A stretch of 64,000 nt of DNA, from NCBI GenBank assembly GCA_903884105.1, contig CAISDJ010000016.1, positions 172,322-236,321 of the forward strand, written 5' to 3'. The position numbers and the translations under genes were made by a program. The stretch is from an uncultured Pseudomonadota bacterium. GTDB taxonomy: Bacteria > Pseudomonadota > Gammaproteobacteria > Steroidobacterales > Steroidobacteraceae. Below the pieces are notes generated by a model. The model worked only from the letters and a program-made list of their open reading frames with translations. It searched no databases and was not told the origin of the DNA. Shown here in pieces: positions 8,664 through 17,879 of this stretch. Position 1 is the first letter of the stretch; each line of letters starts with the position of its first letter.

Positions 8664-9929
8664 ATGCTTCCCAGTTCACGCCCCACGATCATTGCCGGAG
8701 CCGTCGCTATTGCTGCCTTCCTGGGGCTAGCTTGGTACGTCACCACACACAAGCAGGCCTCGGCACCCGGTGGTGCTGGCGGGCCTCCTGCCGGCGCGGC
8801 TGCGCGTGGCCAACGGCCACAGGGTGGGCCTCCGCAGGGCGGAGGCGGAGCACCGAATGGCGGGGCTCCACGGGCCGATGGTGCCGGCGGTGGTGCGCCG
8901 GGAGCAGGTGGAGCCGGAAATCGCAGTGGCGGTGCCGGTCGACCGGGCGGAGGTGCAGGTGGCCAGATGCCTGTCGTCGTCACGGTCAAGCTGCAAGAAT
9001 CTTCTTTTGCCGATGCCGTCGAGGCGCTCGGCACCGCGAAGGCCAACGAGTCCGTGAACATCACGGCGAAAACCGCCAATCGCATCGTGTCGATCCATTT
9101 TACTGAAGGCCAGCAGGTCAAGAAGGGCGACGTACTGCTCGAACTCGACGGCGTAGAAGCGTCGGCGGATCTCGCCGTGGCCGAAGCTGCGCTTGCCGAC
9201 ACCCGCAGCCAGTACAAGCGCAGCACCGAGCTGTTTGCGACCAAGGCGCTGTCGCAGGCCCAGATGGACCAGATCCAGTCGACCCTGCGGCAGAACGAAG
9301 CGCGTGTCTCTGCGGCACAGGGACGCATGAACGAAACGATCGTGCGGGCGCCCTTCAGCGGTCGAGTCGGGTTGCGCAATGTGAGTGTCGGCAGCTACGT
9401 CACCCCCGCTGCGGTCATCACGACGCTCGACGACACGAGCCTCATCAAGCTCGATTTCTCGGTGCCTGAGATCTATCTCACGATGCTCGCCAACGGGCTC
9501 GAGATCCAGGCAACCAGCACTGCCTATGCCGGGGTGCAGTTCAAGGGCAAGGTTGCAAGCATCGACAGCCGCATTGATCCCGTCAGCCGTTCCGTCATCG
9601 TCCGCGGCAACATCGACAATCGCGACAGTCGCCTGAAGCCGGGCATGTTCATGACCGTCCGCCTGCTGCGAGCCGAGGACATGGTGCTCACGCTGCCTGA
9701 GCAGGCGCTGGTGCCGGAAGCAGATCGCCAGTTCGTGTTCGTTGTGTCAGATGGCCAGGTCAAGAAGACGGAAATCACCGTCGGCCGTCGTCGTCCCGGC
9801 GAAGTCGAAGTGCTGAAGGGGCTGCAGATGGGGGACATTGTCGTCTCCGAAGGGACGCAGAAGCTGGTTGATGGCACGAAGGTCCGCGTGGCAGGTGAAG
9901 AGCCGAAGAGACCGGAGAGCAAGTCATGA
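8664..9929 (+). CDS. RND efflux periplasmic adaptor (membrane fusion protein)
   Basis: Links an inner-membrane RND pump to an outer-membrane channel. From the ATG at 8664 (AGGA a few bases upstream; an in-frame TTG at 8631 is less likely) it is 421 residues. Residues 8-26 form a membrane anchor. Residues 31-101 are an unusual Gly/Pro/Ala-rich linker. The HlyD/AcrA core follows: NITAKTANRIVSIHFTEGQ, VKKGDVLLELD, a hairpin, then RAPFSGRVGLRNVSVG and the beta-barrel with TLPEQALVPEA. Its stop overlaps the permease start by four bases (ATGA), so the two are coupled. No outer-membrane factor gene is nearby. Confidence 0.92.
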   Translation: MLPSSRPTIIAGAVAIAAFLGLAWYVTTHKQASAPGGAGGPPAGAAARGQRPQGGPPQGGGGAPNGGAPRADGAGGGAPGAGGAGNRSGGAGRPGGGAGGQMPVVVTVKLQESSFADAVEALGTAKANESVNITAKTANRIVSIHFTEGQQVKKGDVLLELDGVEASADLAVAEAALADTRSQYKRSTELFATKALSQAQMDQIQSTLRQNEARVSAAQGRMNETIVRAPFSGRVGLRNVSVGSYVTPAAVITTLDDTSLIKLDFSVPEIYLTMLANGLEIQATSTAYAGVQFKGKVASIDSRIDPVSRSVIVRGNIDNRDSRLKPGMFMTVRLLRAEDMVLTLPEQALVPEADRQFVFVVSDGQVKKTEITVGRRRPGEVEVLKGLQMGDIVVSEGTQKLVDGTKVRVAGEEPKRPESKS

Positions 9930-12900
9930 TTCTGTCCGAGGTATCGGTCCGCCGTCCCGTCTTCGCGATGGTGATCAGCATGCTGTTGCTGCTCACCGGC
10001 ATCATGGCAGCCCAGAAGCTCGCCATTCGCGAATATCCCGACATCAGCCGCCCGGTCGTCAACGTTTCCGTCACGTATCGAGGCGCTTCCGCCACGGTCG
10101 TCGAGTCGAAGGTCACGCAACTGCTCGAGAACCAGCTGGCGGGCGTGGAGGGCATCAGCAAGCTCACCTCGTCCAGCCAGGACGAGCGTGCGCAGATCAA
10201 CCTCGAGTTCAGCCAGGACCGCGATCTCGAATCCGCTGCCAACGATGTCCGCGATCGGGTGTCCCGCGTGGCTTCGCAGCTCCCGACAGAAGCCGATACG
10301 CCCCGCATCGCGAAGGCGGACTCCAATGCCGGCATCACGATGTTCGTCAACGTCGTGGGCGAGGGCATGTCGCAGCTCGAACTCAGTGACTACGCTGATC
10401 GCAATGTCGTGGACCGCTTCTCGATCGTTCCGGGCGTTGCGACGGCCAGCGTCATCGGCGAGCGTCGCTTCGCGATGCGCGTTTGGTTGAATCGTTCTGC
10501 CCTGGCCGCGCGCCGGCTGACGGTTCAGGATGTCGAGGCGGCGCTGCGTGCCGAGAACGTCGAGTTGCCGGCAGGGCGACTTGAGTCCCAACAGCGCGAA
10601 TTCATCCTCAATACGGATGCGGGGATGGCGAGCGAGTCGTCGTTCCGCAACCTCGTGATCGGCCGTGGGGCCGATGGGTACCTCGTCCGCCTCGGCGAAG
10701 TCGCCGAAATCAAGGTCGAAGCCGAAGACTTCCGCTCCATCTATCGCGCGACGGGACAGAATGCGGTCGGCGTCAGCATCACGCCGACCTCCACGGCCAA
10801 CGTGGTGGATATATCCCGCGGCATCCGTGCGGAGATCGAGCGCATGAAGCCGAACCTGCCCCCGGGCATGGATCTGTTCGTGTCGATCGACAACACCATA
10901 TTCGTGTCCGAGTCCCTGAGCGAAGTCGAGCACACGATCTTCATCACCCTGGGCCTCGTGCTGGTCGTGATCTACGGGTTCCTCGGGTCTGCGCGGGCCA
11001 CTCTCATTCCCGCAGTCACGATTCCCATCTCGATCATCTCCGCGTGCCTTGTCATGTCGTGGTTCGGGTACTCCATCAATACGCTGACGCTGCTCGGCGC
11101 CGTGCTCGCCGTCGCGATCGTCGTCGACGACGCCATCGTGGTGCTGGAGAACATCGTGCGACGCATTGAGGCCGGCGAGCCCGCGCTGCTCGCGGCCGTC
11201 GATGGATCGCGCGAGATCGGGTTCGCAGTCATCGCGACGACGCTGGTGCTCTGCGCCGTGTTCCTGCCCATCTCGTTCATGGAGGGCAACATCGGCAGGT
11301 TGTTCAGCGAATTCGGCGTCACGATCGCCGCGGGCATTGCGTTCTCCGCGATCATTGCGTTGTCCCTGGTGCCGATGATGAGTTCCAAGCTGTTTGCCAA
11401 TGGCATCCAGCATGGCAAGGTGTCCAAGGTCATCGACGCCGGCTATCAGCGACTCTCCGGTGCCTATGAACGCTCGCTGCGCGCCGCTACCCGGACTCCC
11501 TGGATGATCGTCGGCATCGCTGCGGCCACCGTTCCGCTTGCGTATGCGCTCTTCACCTCGCTGCCCAGCGAGTACGCACCGCAGGAAGACCGGTCGCAAC
11601 TGATCATCCGCGTGCAGGCGCCGGAAGGTGCGAGCCTCGCTTACATGGACCGCTACCTGCAGCAAGTGGAAAAGATCGTCCAGTCCGAAATCGACCTGGG
11701 CAATGCCGAGCGCATGATCGCGCGGACGGGTGGCTTTGGTGGCCGCGGCAACAGCGACGTCACGTCGGGCATGATCTTCCTGCCGCTGAAGTCATGGAGC
11801 GAGCGCAAGGATGCTGCACCGGTCATCGCCCAGCGGCTCAGGCTCCAATTGAATGACATTCCGGGCGTTCGCGTGAACGTCATTTCTCCTGCCAGCCTCG
11901 GTGTGGGCGGCGGCGGGCGGCCTGTGCAGCTCGTGCTCGGCGGCGGAACCTACGAAGAGCTGGTGAAGTGGCGCGATATCGTGCTTGCGAAGGCTGCGGA
12001 GAATCCCGGCCTGCAGAATGTCGACTCCGACTATTCCGAGCGCTCGCCGCAGATCAAGATCTCGGTGGATCGCGACCGTGCTGCCGATCTCGGCATTTCG
12101 CTGACGACCGTAGGCCGTACGCTCGAGACCATGATGGGATCGCGTCGGGTCACCACGTTCCTGATGAACGGCGAGGAGTACAACGTCGTCCTGCAGGCGC
12201 GCGAAAGCGATCGGGCCACGCCTTCCGATCTCGACAACATCTACGTGCGGTCAACGACGGGTGGTGGCCTCATCCCGCTGTCCAATCTCGTGAAGCTCGA
12301 TGAAGTGGCTGGACCCCTGGAGCTCAAGCGCTTCGATCGGCTGCGCTCGATCACGATCCAGGCCGGTCTTGCCCCCGGCTATTCGCTGGGCCAGGCCCTC
12401 AATGACATGGAGAAGATGGTCCGCGCTGAACTGCCTGCGGAAGCCCAGATCAACTACGACGGCGAGTCTCGCGAATTCCGCTTGTCTGGGGGTGCGTTGT
12501 ACACGACCTTCATGCTCGCGCTCGTCATCGTATTCCTGGTGCTCGCGGCGCAGTTCGAGAGCTTCAAGCACGCGTCCATCATCATTTCCACGGTTCCGCT
12601 CGCGGTGACGGGCGCGTTGCTCGGCCTCTGGTTCCAGGGCAGCTCCATCAACGTGTTCAGCCAGATCGGTGCCGTCATGCTCATTGGGCTCGCAGCCAAG
12701 AACGGCATCCTGATCGTGGAGTTCGCCAACCAGCTGCGCGACCGTGGCACTGAGTTTTCCGAGTCGATCATTGGCGCGTCCATCATCCGCCTGCGCCCCG
12801 TGTTGATGACGAGCTTGTGCATGGTGTTCGGTGCGATGCCGCTGCTGCTGGCGGCCGGTGCCGGCGCCGAAGCGCGCAAGTCGCTCGGCGCGGTGGTGAT

Positions 12901-13072
12901 CTACGGTGTAGTGTTCTCGATGCTGATGACGTTGTATGTCGTGCCGTCGATGTACCTGTTGATTGCGCGCAGTTCGAAGTCGCCACAGTACGTCACCCGC
13001 ATGATCGACCGTCTGCGCGGCGCCAAGCCGGCGGTGGTCGGCGAGCCCGCCGCGCCGGCGGCGCACGGCTGA
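9926..13072 (+). CDS. RND efflux transporter permease (HAE1 family, AcrB/MexF-like)
   Basis: Proton-driven trimeric inner-membrane pump. The 1048 residues match the family length. It opens LSEVSVRRPVFAMVISMLL (TM1) and has two periplasmic loops and twelve expected TM segments. The TM4 proton-relay aspartates D401 and D402 are present in VVDDAIVVLENIVRR. Other markers are SFMEGNIGRLFSEFG and, near the C-terminus, GLAAKNGILIVEFANQLR and IRLRPVLMTSL. Substrates cannot be read from sequence; the HAE1 class usually exports hydrophobic drugs, solvents or bile-salt-like compounds. It is translationally coupled to the adaptor and followed by a response regulator. Confidence 0.95.
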   Translation: MILSEVSVRRPVFAMVISMLLLLTGIMAAQKLAIREYPDISRPVVNVSVTYRGASATVVESKVTQLLENQLAGVEGISKLTSSSQDERAQINLEFSQDRDLESAANDVRDRVSRVASQLPTEADTPRIAKADSNAGITMFVNVVGEGMSQLELSDYADRNVVDRFSIVPGVATASVIGERRFAMRVWLNRSALAARRLTVQDVEAALRAENVELPAGRLESQQREFILNTDAGMASESSFRNLVIGRGADGYLVRLGEVAEIKVEAEDFRSIYRATGQNAVGVSITPTSTANVVDISRGIRAEIERMKPNLPPGMDLFVSIDNTIFVSESLSEVEHTIFITLGLVLVVIYGFLGSARATLIPAVTIPISIISACLVMSWFGYSINTLTLLGAVLAVAIVVDDAIVVLENIVRRIEAGEPALLAAVDGSREIGFAVIATTLVLCAVFLPISFMEGNIGRLFSEFGVTIAAGIAFSAIIALSLVPMMSSKLFANGIQHGKVSKVIDAGYQRLSGAYERSLRAATRTPWMIVGIAAATVPLAYALFTSLPSEYAPQEDRSQLIIRVQAPEGASLAYMDRYLQQVEKIVQSEIDLGNAERMIARTGGFGGRGNSDVTSGMIFLPLKSWSERKDAAPVIAQRLRLQLNDIPGVRVNVISPASLGVGGGGRPVQLVLGGGTYEELVKWRDIVLAKAAENPGLQNVDSDYSERSPQIKISVDRDRAADLGISLTTVGRTLETMMGSRRVTTFLMNGEEYNVVLQARESDRATPSDLDNIYVRSTTGGGLIPLSNLVKLDEVAGPLELKRFDRLRSITIQAGLAPGYSLGQALNDMEKMVRAELPAEAQINYDGESREFRLSGGALYTTFMLALVIVFLVLAAQFESFKHASIIISTVPLAVTGALLGLWFQGSSINVFSQIGAVMLIGLAAKNGILIVEFANQLRDRGTEFSESIIGASIIRLRPVLMTSLCMVFGAMPLLLAAGAGAEARKSLGAVVIYGVVFSMLMTLYVVPSMYLLIARSSKSPQYVTRMIDRLRGAKPAVVGEPAAPAAHG

Positions 13073-13098
13073 ATCGGCAACGATGGCAGTGATGCACC

Positions 13099-13809
13099 AT
13101 GCGCATCCTGATGATCGAAGATGATGCTGACACTGCCGAGATCGTCTGCAGTGAGTTCAGGGACCACGGCTACGACATAGCCCACGAGTCGGATGGTCGC
13201 GAAGGGTTGCGGCGGGCGATGAACGACGCCTGGGATGTCATCATCGCGGACCGCACCTTGCCGGGAATGGAAGGGTTGTCCATCGTCAAATCGCTCCGTG
13301 CGAGCGGTAACGCCACGCCCATCCTGGTCCTGAGTGCGCTCGGGGACGTCGTCGACCGCGTCGATGGGCTTCAGGCCGGGGGCGACGATTACCTTCCCAA
13401 GCCCTATGCCTTCGTCGAGCTGCTTGCGCGCGTGGAAGCCCTGTTGCGCCGGGGTCCGCGGGGCTCCGATATCCTGACGCGCCTAGAAGTCGCGGACCTG
13501 AAGCTCGATCTCGTCAACCGGCGCGCGCAGCGCGCTGGGCGGGACATTGACCTCACTGCGCTCGAGTTCCGGCTGCTTGAATACCTGATGCGCCACTCCG
13601 GGCAGACCGTCAGCCGCAGGATGCTCCTTGAGCACGTCTGGGACCTGCACTTCGACCCCAAGACCAACGTCGTGGAAGTCCACCTGAGCCGGCTGCGCCA
13701 AGCCGTCGACAAAGGGTTCGACCAACCTCTGATCCACACGGTCCGGGGCGAAGGGTATGTCGTCGGTCCCAGGCAAGGCGGGGCGCGGGGCGAGCCGGCT
13801 TCCGCTTAG
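13099..13809 (+). CDS. OmpR/PhoB-family response regulator
   Basis: Two-component regulator of 236 residues. The receiver domain (about 1-115) has the acidic pair (MIEDDA), phosphoacceptor Asp51 (IIADRTLPGM), Ser79 and Lys101 (PKPYAF). The C-terminal winged helix shows LTALEFRLLEYLMRH, SRRMLLEHVWD and NVVEVHLSRLRQAVD, ending VRGEGYVV. It starts 26 bases after the RND permease gene and may be cotranscribed with it. No histidine kinase follows; the next gene is a carboxypeptidase, so its kinase is elsewhere. Confidence 0.93.
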   Translation: MRILMIEDDADTAEIVCSEFRDHGYDIAHESDGREGLRRAMNDAWDVIIADRTLPGMEGLSIVKSLRASGNATPILVLSALGDVVDRVDGLQAGGDDYLPKPYAFVELLARVEALLRRGPRGSDILTRLEVADLKLDLVNRRAQRAGRDIDLTALEFRLLEYLMRHSGQTVSRRMLLEHVWDLHFDPKTNVVEVHLSRLRQAVDKGFDQPLIHTVRGEGYVVGPRQGGARGEPASA

Positions 13810-13813
13810 GTCC

Positions 13814-13848
13814 AAAAAAATGGCCGGTGACACAGGTGCCATCGGCCA
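13814..13848. terminator. hairpin after the response regulator gene
   Basis: TGGCCGGTG (13821-13829) pairs with CATCGGCCA (13840-13848) including one G-T pair, with a ten-base loop. Seven A precede it on the plus strand, so the T-run needed for intrinsic termination is on the minus strand. It may end transcription weakly or act in the minus direction. Its position right after a stop codon suggests a terminator. Confidence 0.4.
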
Positions 13849-14071
13849 GGGGTGCAGCAGTTGCAGGGGGAATTAGCGCGCCCACTCGAAAGTAGGGCTA
13901 TAAAAGCACATTCCGGGGGTAGCCTAACCCTCAATCCCGTTTAAGTTTTTGTAACCTTCCCCAGGGTCACCGGGGTGGCCCCTTGCTAGAATCCGCAGGC
14001 TTGGCTTGGGGCCTGCCGGCGCGCCGGTTCCCCCGAGGACCAGGCCTCGCTCACAACCGGACCGAAACACA

Positions 14072-15565
14072 ATGGCGTTGACGCCCTACCAACAGCTCGA
14101 GCAGGAGTTTCGCAGGCTGCATGCCTTGCAAGGCGCCGCCAGCGTGCTGCATTGGGATGCCGCCGTGATGATGCCCCGAGGCAGCGCCGAGGTCAGGGGC
14201 GAGCAACTTGCCGCCCTCGAGACCGAATGCCACGCGCTGCTGATTACCCCCAAGGTGTCGCGACTGCTGGAGCGCGCCCAGGCCAACGCGCAGGGTCTTG
14301 AGCCCTGGCAGCTGGCAAACCTGAAGGAGATGCGACGGGCGCAGGATCATGCGCTCGCAACACCACAGTCGCTCGTGTCGAGGCTAGCGCGTGCGACGTC
14401 CCGTGCCGAAGCGCGCTGGGCAGAAGCTCGAAAACAGAGCGATTTCAATGCCTTCGCACCACACCTCGAGGAGGTTGTCTCCCTCACGCGCGACAAGGCA
14501 AACCTGCTCGGGCAGGCATTGGGCCTCGCGCCCTACGATGCGCTGATCGATGAATTCAGTCCGGGACTCACCTGCGCGGAGATCGACCAGATCTTCGTTG
14601 TGCTTGGCCGGCGGCTTCCAGGGTTGATCCAGAAGGCCATCGTGGCCCAGTCCACGATCCCGACGCTGCCGGTCACCGGTCGCTTCACGGCGACGCAACA
14701 GCGGCAGCTGGCGCTCGAAGTCATGAAGGCGCTGGGGTTTCCGTTTGATCGTGGCCGTCTCGACGAAAGCGAACATCCGTTCACCGGTGGAGTCCCGGGT
14801 GATATCCGGGTCACCACACGCTTCGATGTCAACGATCCTTTCCCGGGCCTGATGGGCATCCTCCATGAGACGGGCCACGCGATGTACGACTTCGGCCTTC
14901 CAGAGGCGTGGTTGAGTCAGCCAGTCGGCCACGACCGCGGTATGGCGATGCAAGAAAGCCAGTCGCTGCTGCTCGAGATGGTGATCGGCCGCAGTCGTCC
15001 GTTCATGCGGTACCTGAAACCCGTGATGGAAAGGATCTTCGGTGTCGCTGGCCCGGAGTGGGAGGTCGACAACCTCTATCGCCACCTCAATCGCGTGCAG
15101 CGTGGCTTCATCCGCATCGATGCGGACGAGCTCACGTATCCACTGCATATCATGCTCAGGTTCGAACTGGAAAAGGCGATCCTCGCCGACGATCTCAAGG
15201 TGAAGGACCTGCCAGAGGCCTGGAACGCCGGCATGGAGCAGCGGCTCGGGCTGCGCCCTGCGAACGATGCGGAAGGGTGCCTGCAGGACGTGCACTGGGC
15301 AGTCGGCTCCTTCGGCTACTTTCCGTCATACGCGCTCGGCGCAGTCATGGCCGGACAACTGCACGAAAGCCTGCGCAACGAGCGGCCGCACCTGGACGAC
15401 GAACTCGCTGCTGGCCAGTTCGAGGGCCTGTTCGGCTGGCTCAAGGAAAACGTCCACGGGCTGGCCGCGAGTGTCAGCACGCCGGAACTCGTGAAGAACG
15501 CGACAGGCAAGCCGTTGTCGGCCTCGGCCTGGCTGCGTTACGTCGAAACCAAGTATCTCGATTGA
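14072..15565 (+). CDS. carboxypeptidase M32 (thermostable carboxypeptidase Taq family)
   Basis: Zinc-dependent metallocarboxypeptidase acting on peptides in the cytoplasm. From the ATG at 14072 it is 497 residues, a usual M32 length. The HEXXH motif is HETGH at 265-269 ([14 protein letters not shown]), with the downstream [14 protein letters not shown] region supplying the third zinc ligand. Other M32 signatures are [19 protein letters not shown] near the start, [11 protein letters not shown], and [14 protein letters not shown]. The frame is open upstream to 14006, but homologues start near [13 protein letters not shown]. ttcA follows after eight bases. Confidence 0.93.
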   Translation: MALTPYQQLEQEFRRLHALQGAASVLHWDAAVMMPRGSAEVRGEQLAALETECHALLITPKVSRLLERAQANAQGLEPWQLANLKEMRRAQDHALATPQSLVSRLARATSRAEARWAEARKQSDFNAFAPHLEEVVSLTRDKANLLGQALGLAPYDALIDEFSPGLTCAEIDQIFVVLGRRLPGLIQKAIVAQSTIPTLPVTGRFTATQQRQLALEVMKALGFPFDRGRLDESEHPFTGGVPGDIRVTTRFDVNDPFPGLMGILHETGHAMYDFGLPEAWLSQPVGHDRGMAMQESQSLLLEMVIGRSRPFMRYLKPVMERIFGVAGPEWEVDNLYRHLNRVQRGFIRIDADELTYPLHIMLRFELEKAILADDLKVKDLPEAWNAGMEQRLGLRPANDAEGCLQDVHWAVGSFGYFPSYALGAVMAGQLHESLRNERPHLDDELAAGQFEGLFGWLKENVHGLAASVSTPELVKNATGKPLSASAWLRYVETKYLD

Positions 15566-15573
15566 AGGTGCAA

Positions 15574-16446
15574 ATGGAAACAACAGTCGCCGTGGCCGAT
15601 GTGCTTGCCCAGTCGCCGTCCAACAATGCGCGAAGGCTGCAATCCCGTCTGCGCGGCCAGGTCGGCAAGGCGATCGCGGACTTCGGCATGATCGCGTCCG
15701 GCGACCGCGTGATGGTCTGCGTCTCGGGTGGCAAGGACTCCTACACACTGCTCGATATCCTGCTATCGCTCAAGCGCAGCGCGCCGATCGATTTCGAGCT
15801 GCTCGCAGTGAACCTCGACCAGAAGCAGCCGGGCTTTCCCGAGCAGGTGCTGCCCGAGTACCTCAGGGCGCTGGGAGTGCCTTTCCACGTCATCGAGCAG
15901 GATACCTACAGCGTCGTCAAGCGGGTGATCCCGGAAGGACGGACGATGTGCGGCCTGTGTTCGCGCTTGCGGCGGGGCGCTCTCTACCGGTTCGCGCAGG
16001 AAAACGGATTCACGAAGATCGCACTCGGCCACCACCGGGATGACATTGTCGAGACGCTGTTCCTCAATATGTTCTTCGGAGGAAAGCTGAAGGCCATGCC
16101 CCCTAAGCTGAAATCGGAGGATGGCAGGCATATCGTCATCCGGCCGCTCGCCTATGTCGCCGAGCGCGACATCGAGCGATATGCGCGCACGCGGAACTTC
16201 CCCATCATTCCCTGCCAGCTCTGTGGATCCCAGAACAACATGCAGCGCGTTGCCATCAAGCGCATGTTGCAGGAGTGGGAACGCGAGCATCCAGGGCGCA
16301 TCGAGACCATTTTCTCCAGCCTGCGGAACGTCGTGCCTTCGCACCTTGCCGATCCAGTGGCTTTTGATTTTGCCGGTTTGTCGGGAAGCCAGGTCGCGGG
16401 AAGTCCAGACGACTGGATCGACCAGGCTCCGGGGGATCTCGTCTGA
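15574..16446 (+). CDS. ttcA: tRNA 2-thiocytidine biosynthesis protein TtcA
   Basis: Thiolates C32 of certain tRNAs using ATP and an iron-sulfur cluster. The 290-residue protein has the PP-loop SGGKDS at 51-56 and two CxxC pairs, C126/C129 ([11 protein letters not shown]) and C214/C217 (PCQLCGSQ), which in TtcA hold the cluster. [19 protein letters not shown] is also diagnostic. The start at 15574 is chosen from AAGGTG just upstream and the family N-terminus; the frame is open far upstream, overlapping the carboxypeptidase gene. Its stop is two bases before the next ATG, so ttcA may head the overlapping operon that follows. Confidence 0.95.
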   Translation: METTVAVADVLAQSPSNNARRLQSRLRGQVGKAIADFGMIASGDRVMVCVSGGKDSYTLLDILLSLKRSAPIDFELLAVNLDQKQPGFPEQVLPEYLRALGVPFHVIEQDTYSVVKRVIPEGRTMCGLCSRLRRGALYRFAQENGFTKIALGHHRDDIVETLFLNMFFGGKLKAMPPKLKSEDGRHIVIRPLAYVAERDIERYARTRNFPIIPCQLCGSQNNMQRVAIKRMLQEWEREHPGRIETIFSSLRNVVPSHLADPVAFDFAGLSGSQVAGSPDDWIDQAPGDLV

Positions 16447-16448
16447 CA

Positions 16449-17879
16449 ATGTACGTGAAGGGCCCCGTCCAAACAGGCACAGAAGCCTCCGGCCAGATTG
16501 GCCGGCCGCTGCCGAATACCTACTGGATCGAGGCGGGCAGGCTGCTTGCCGGCGAATATCCAGGTTCGACGCGGGCCGCGGATGCCGAAGCAAGGCTACG
16601 TCAGTTGTTGAATGCCGGCATCGACTACTTCATCGATCTGACCCGGCCGAATGAGCTGCCCGAGTACGAGCCCTTGCTCGCGAGCCTCCGACCGGATGCG
16701 AGCTACCGTCGATTTGCGATCGAGGATCACGGCTTGCCGGAGGAGGCCACCGTAGTCGTCGCCGCGCTTGATTGCATCGACGAGGCCCTGGCTGGGGGAC
16801 GCCACGTGTACATCCATTGCCGGGCGGGGGTCGGCAGAACGGGCACCGTGCTCGGCTGCTATCTCGTGCGCCACGGCGCCCAGCACGAAGCTGCGCTGGA
16901 TCGGCTCGCCGACCTCTGGCAGCAATCCGAGCGTTCGCGGGTCATCCCGCTGATCCCGGAGACGGATGCCCAGACCAGCTATGTGCGCTTCTGGCACGAG
17001 CCTGTTACGACGGCGCCTGCACCCGTGGAAGGGCGGCAGTCTGATCGAGTGCATGGTGCTCTGCTCGGCCTCGCGCTCGGCGAAGCGGCCGCCGCAGGTC
17101 AGGGGGCGACTTGGGGCTCGCAGACAGCCATGACCCTGTTGCTGGCCGAAAGCCTGGTGGCGCAGGGCGGCAACGATCCCGACGATCAGATGCGGCGTTA
17201 CCAGCAGTGGCGCAAGGAAGGACGCATCCCCGGCGCCGCCCTGGCGATTGAGGTGCCTCCACCTTTGAGCCGTGCAGTGGCGACGTGGCAATGGTCCCGC
17301 AAGCCCTATGCGGGGCCACACGATCCCGCCAACCTCGATCCGCACACGCTCGCCCGCACGACTGCCGTGGCGCTCTATCTGCGCGACCGGCCCGCACAGG
17401 CGATTGAAATCGCGATGGAGGCGTCGCGCACCACGCAACAGGCACCCATCGTGCTCGATTGCTGCCGCTACTTCGCGGCGCTGCTGCTGGAAGCATTGGC
17501 AGGGGCTGCGAAGCCCGGGATCCTTGCGCTGTCCGGCGTTGGCTTCGTGCTGCACGAACGCACATTGAAACCCGAGGTGGCATTGCTGCAGAAGACTTCG
17601 TGGCAGTCGGCTCAAGGCCCTGCAACCGCGCGAACCGCAACGGCCGTGCTGTCAGCCGCGCTCGCCGCATTTGCGCAGTCCCGGAATTACGAGGCGGGAC
17701 TCGCTATCGCGCTGCGCACGGCGGGCGATCCCGGGAGCATCGCAGCGCTGTACGGTGCGTTGGCCGGGGCACATTACGGCGTGCGCGGCTTGCCCGCCGA
17801 GACTGCCGGACGACTCGCGGAGCGCGATCTGCTTGGATCCGTCGCACGCAGGCTGTCGGGCCATCCAGGGATCGCGTGA
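16449..17879 (+). CDS. dual-specificity phosphatase fused to a degenerate ADP-ribosylglycohydrolase-like domain
   Basis: A 476-residue two-domain protein. Residues about 20-185 are a cysteine phosphatase: the P-loop HCRAGVGRTG gives catalytic Cys124 and Arg130, and Asp93 in IEDHGLPEE is a likely general acid. Residues about 198-470 resemble the DraG/ARH all-helical fold: GALLGLALGEA (203-213), TAMTLLLAESL (225-235) and GSIAALYGALAGAHYG (429-444). The metal-site residues of active ARH enzymes are altered: the usual TDDT reads GSQT (223-226), GDAxG reads GEAAA, and the C-terminal GDTDT reads GDPGS (426-430). The ARH part is thus probably not a standard hydrolase and may be a binding domain. Its stop overlaps the next gene by one base. 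Confidence 0.85.
   Translation: MYVKGPVQTGTEASGQIGRPLPNTYWIEAGRLLAGEYPGSTRAADAEARLRQLLNAGIDYFIDLTRPNELPEYEPLLASLRPDASYRRFAIEDHGLPEEATVVVAALDCIDEALAGGRHVYIHCRAGVGRTGTVLGCYLVRHGAQHEAALDRLADLWQQSERSRVIPLIPETDAQTSYVRFWHEPVTTAPAPVEGRQSDRVHGALLGLALGEAAAAGQGATWGSQTAMTLLLAESLVAQGGNDPDDQMRRYQQWRKEGRIPGAALAIEVPPPLSRAVATWQWSRKPYAGPHDPANLDPHTLARTTAVALYLRDRPAQAIEIAMEASRTTQQAPIVLDCCRYFAALLLEALAGAAKPGILALSGVGFVLHERTLKPEVALLQKTSWQSAQGPATARTATAVLSAALAAFAQSRNYEAGLAIALRTAGDPGSIAALYGALAGAHYGVRGLPAETAGRLAERDLLGSVARRLSGHPGIA

Noticed and set aside
9524..11665. Long open minus-strand frame of over 700 codons opposite the RND genes
   Set aside because: The sequence is Arg/His/Asp-rich with no domain and lies across two well-defined RND genes on the other strand. 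It is a GC-rich antisense shadow.
13820..13870. Strong rho-independent terminator for the regulator operon
   Set aside because: The T-run is missing on the plus side, so only a weak call was kept.
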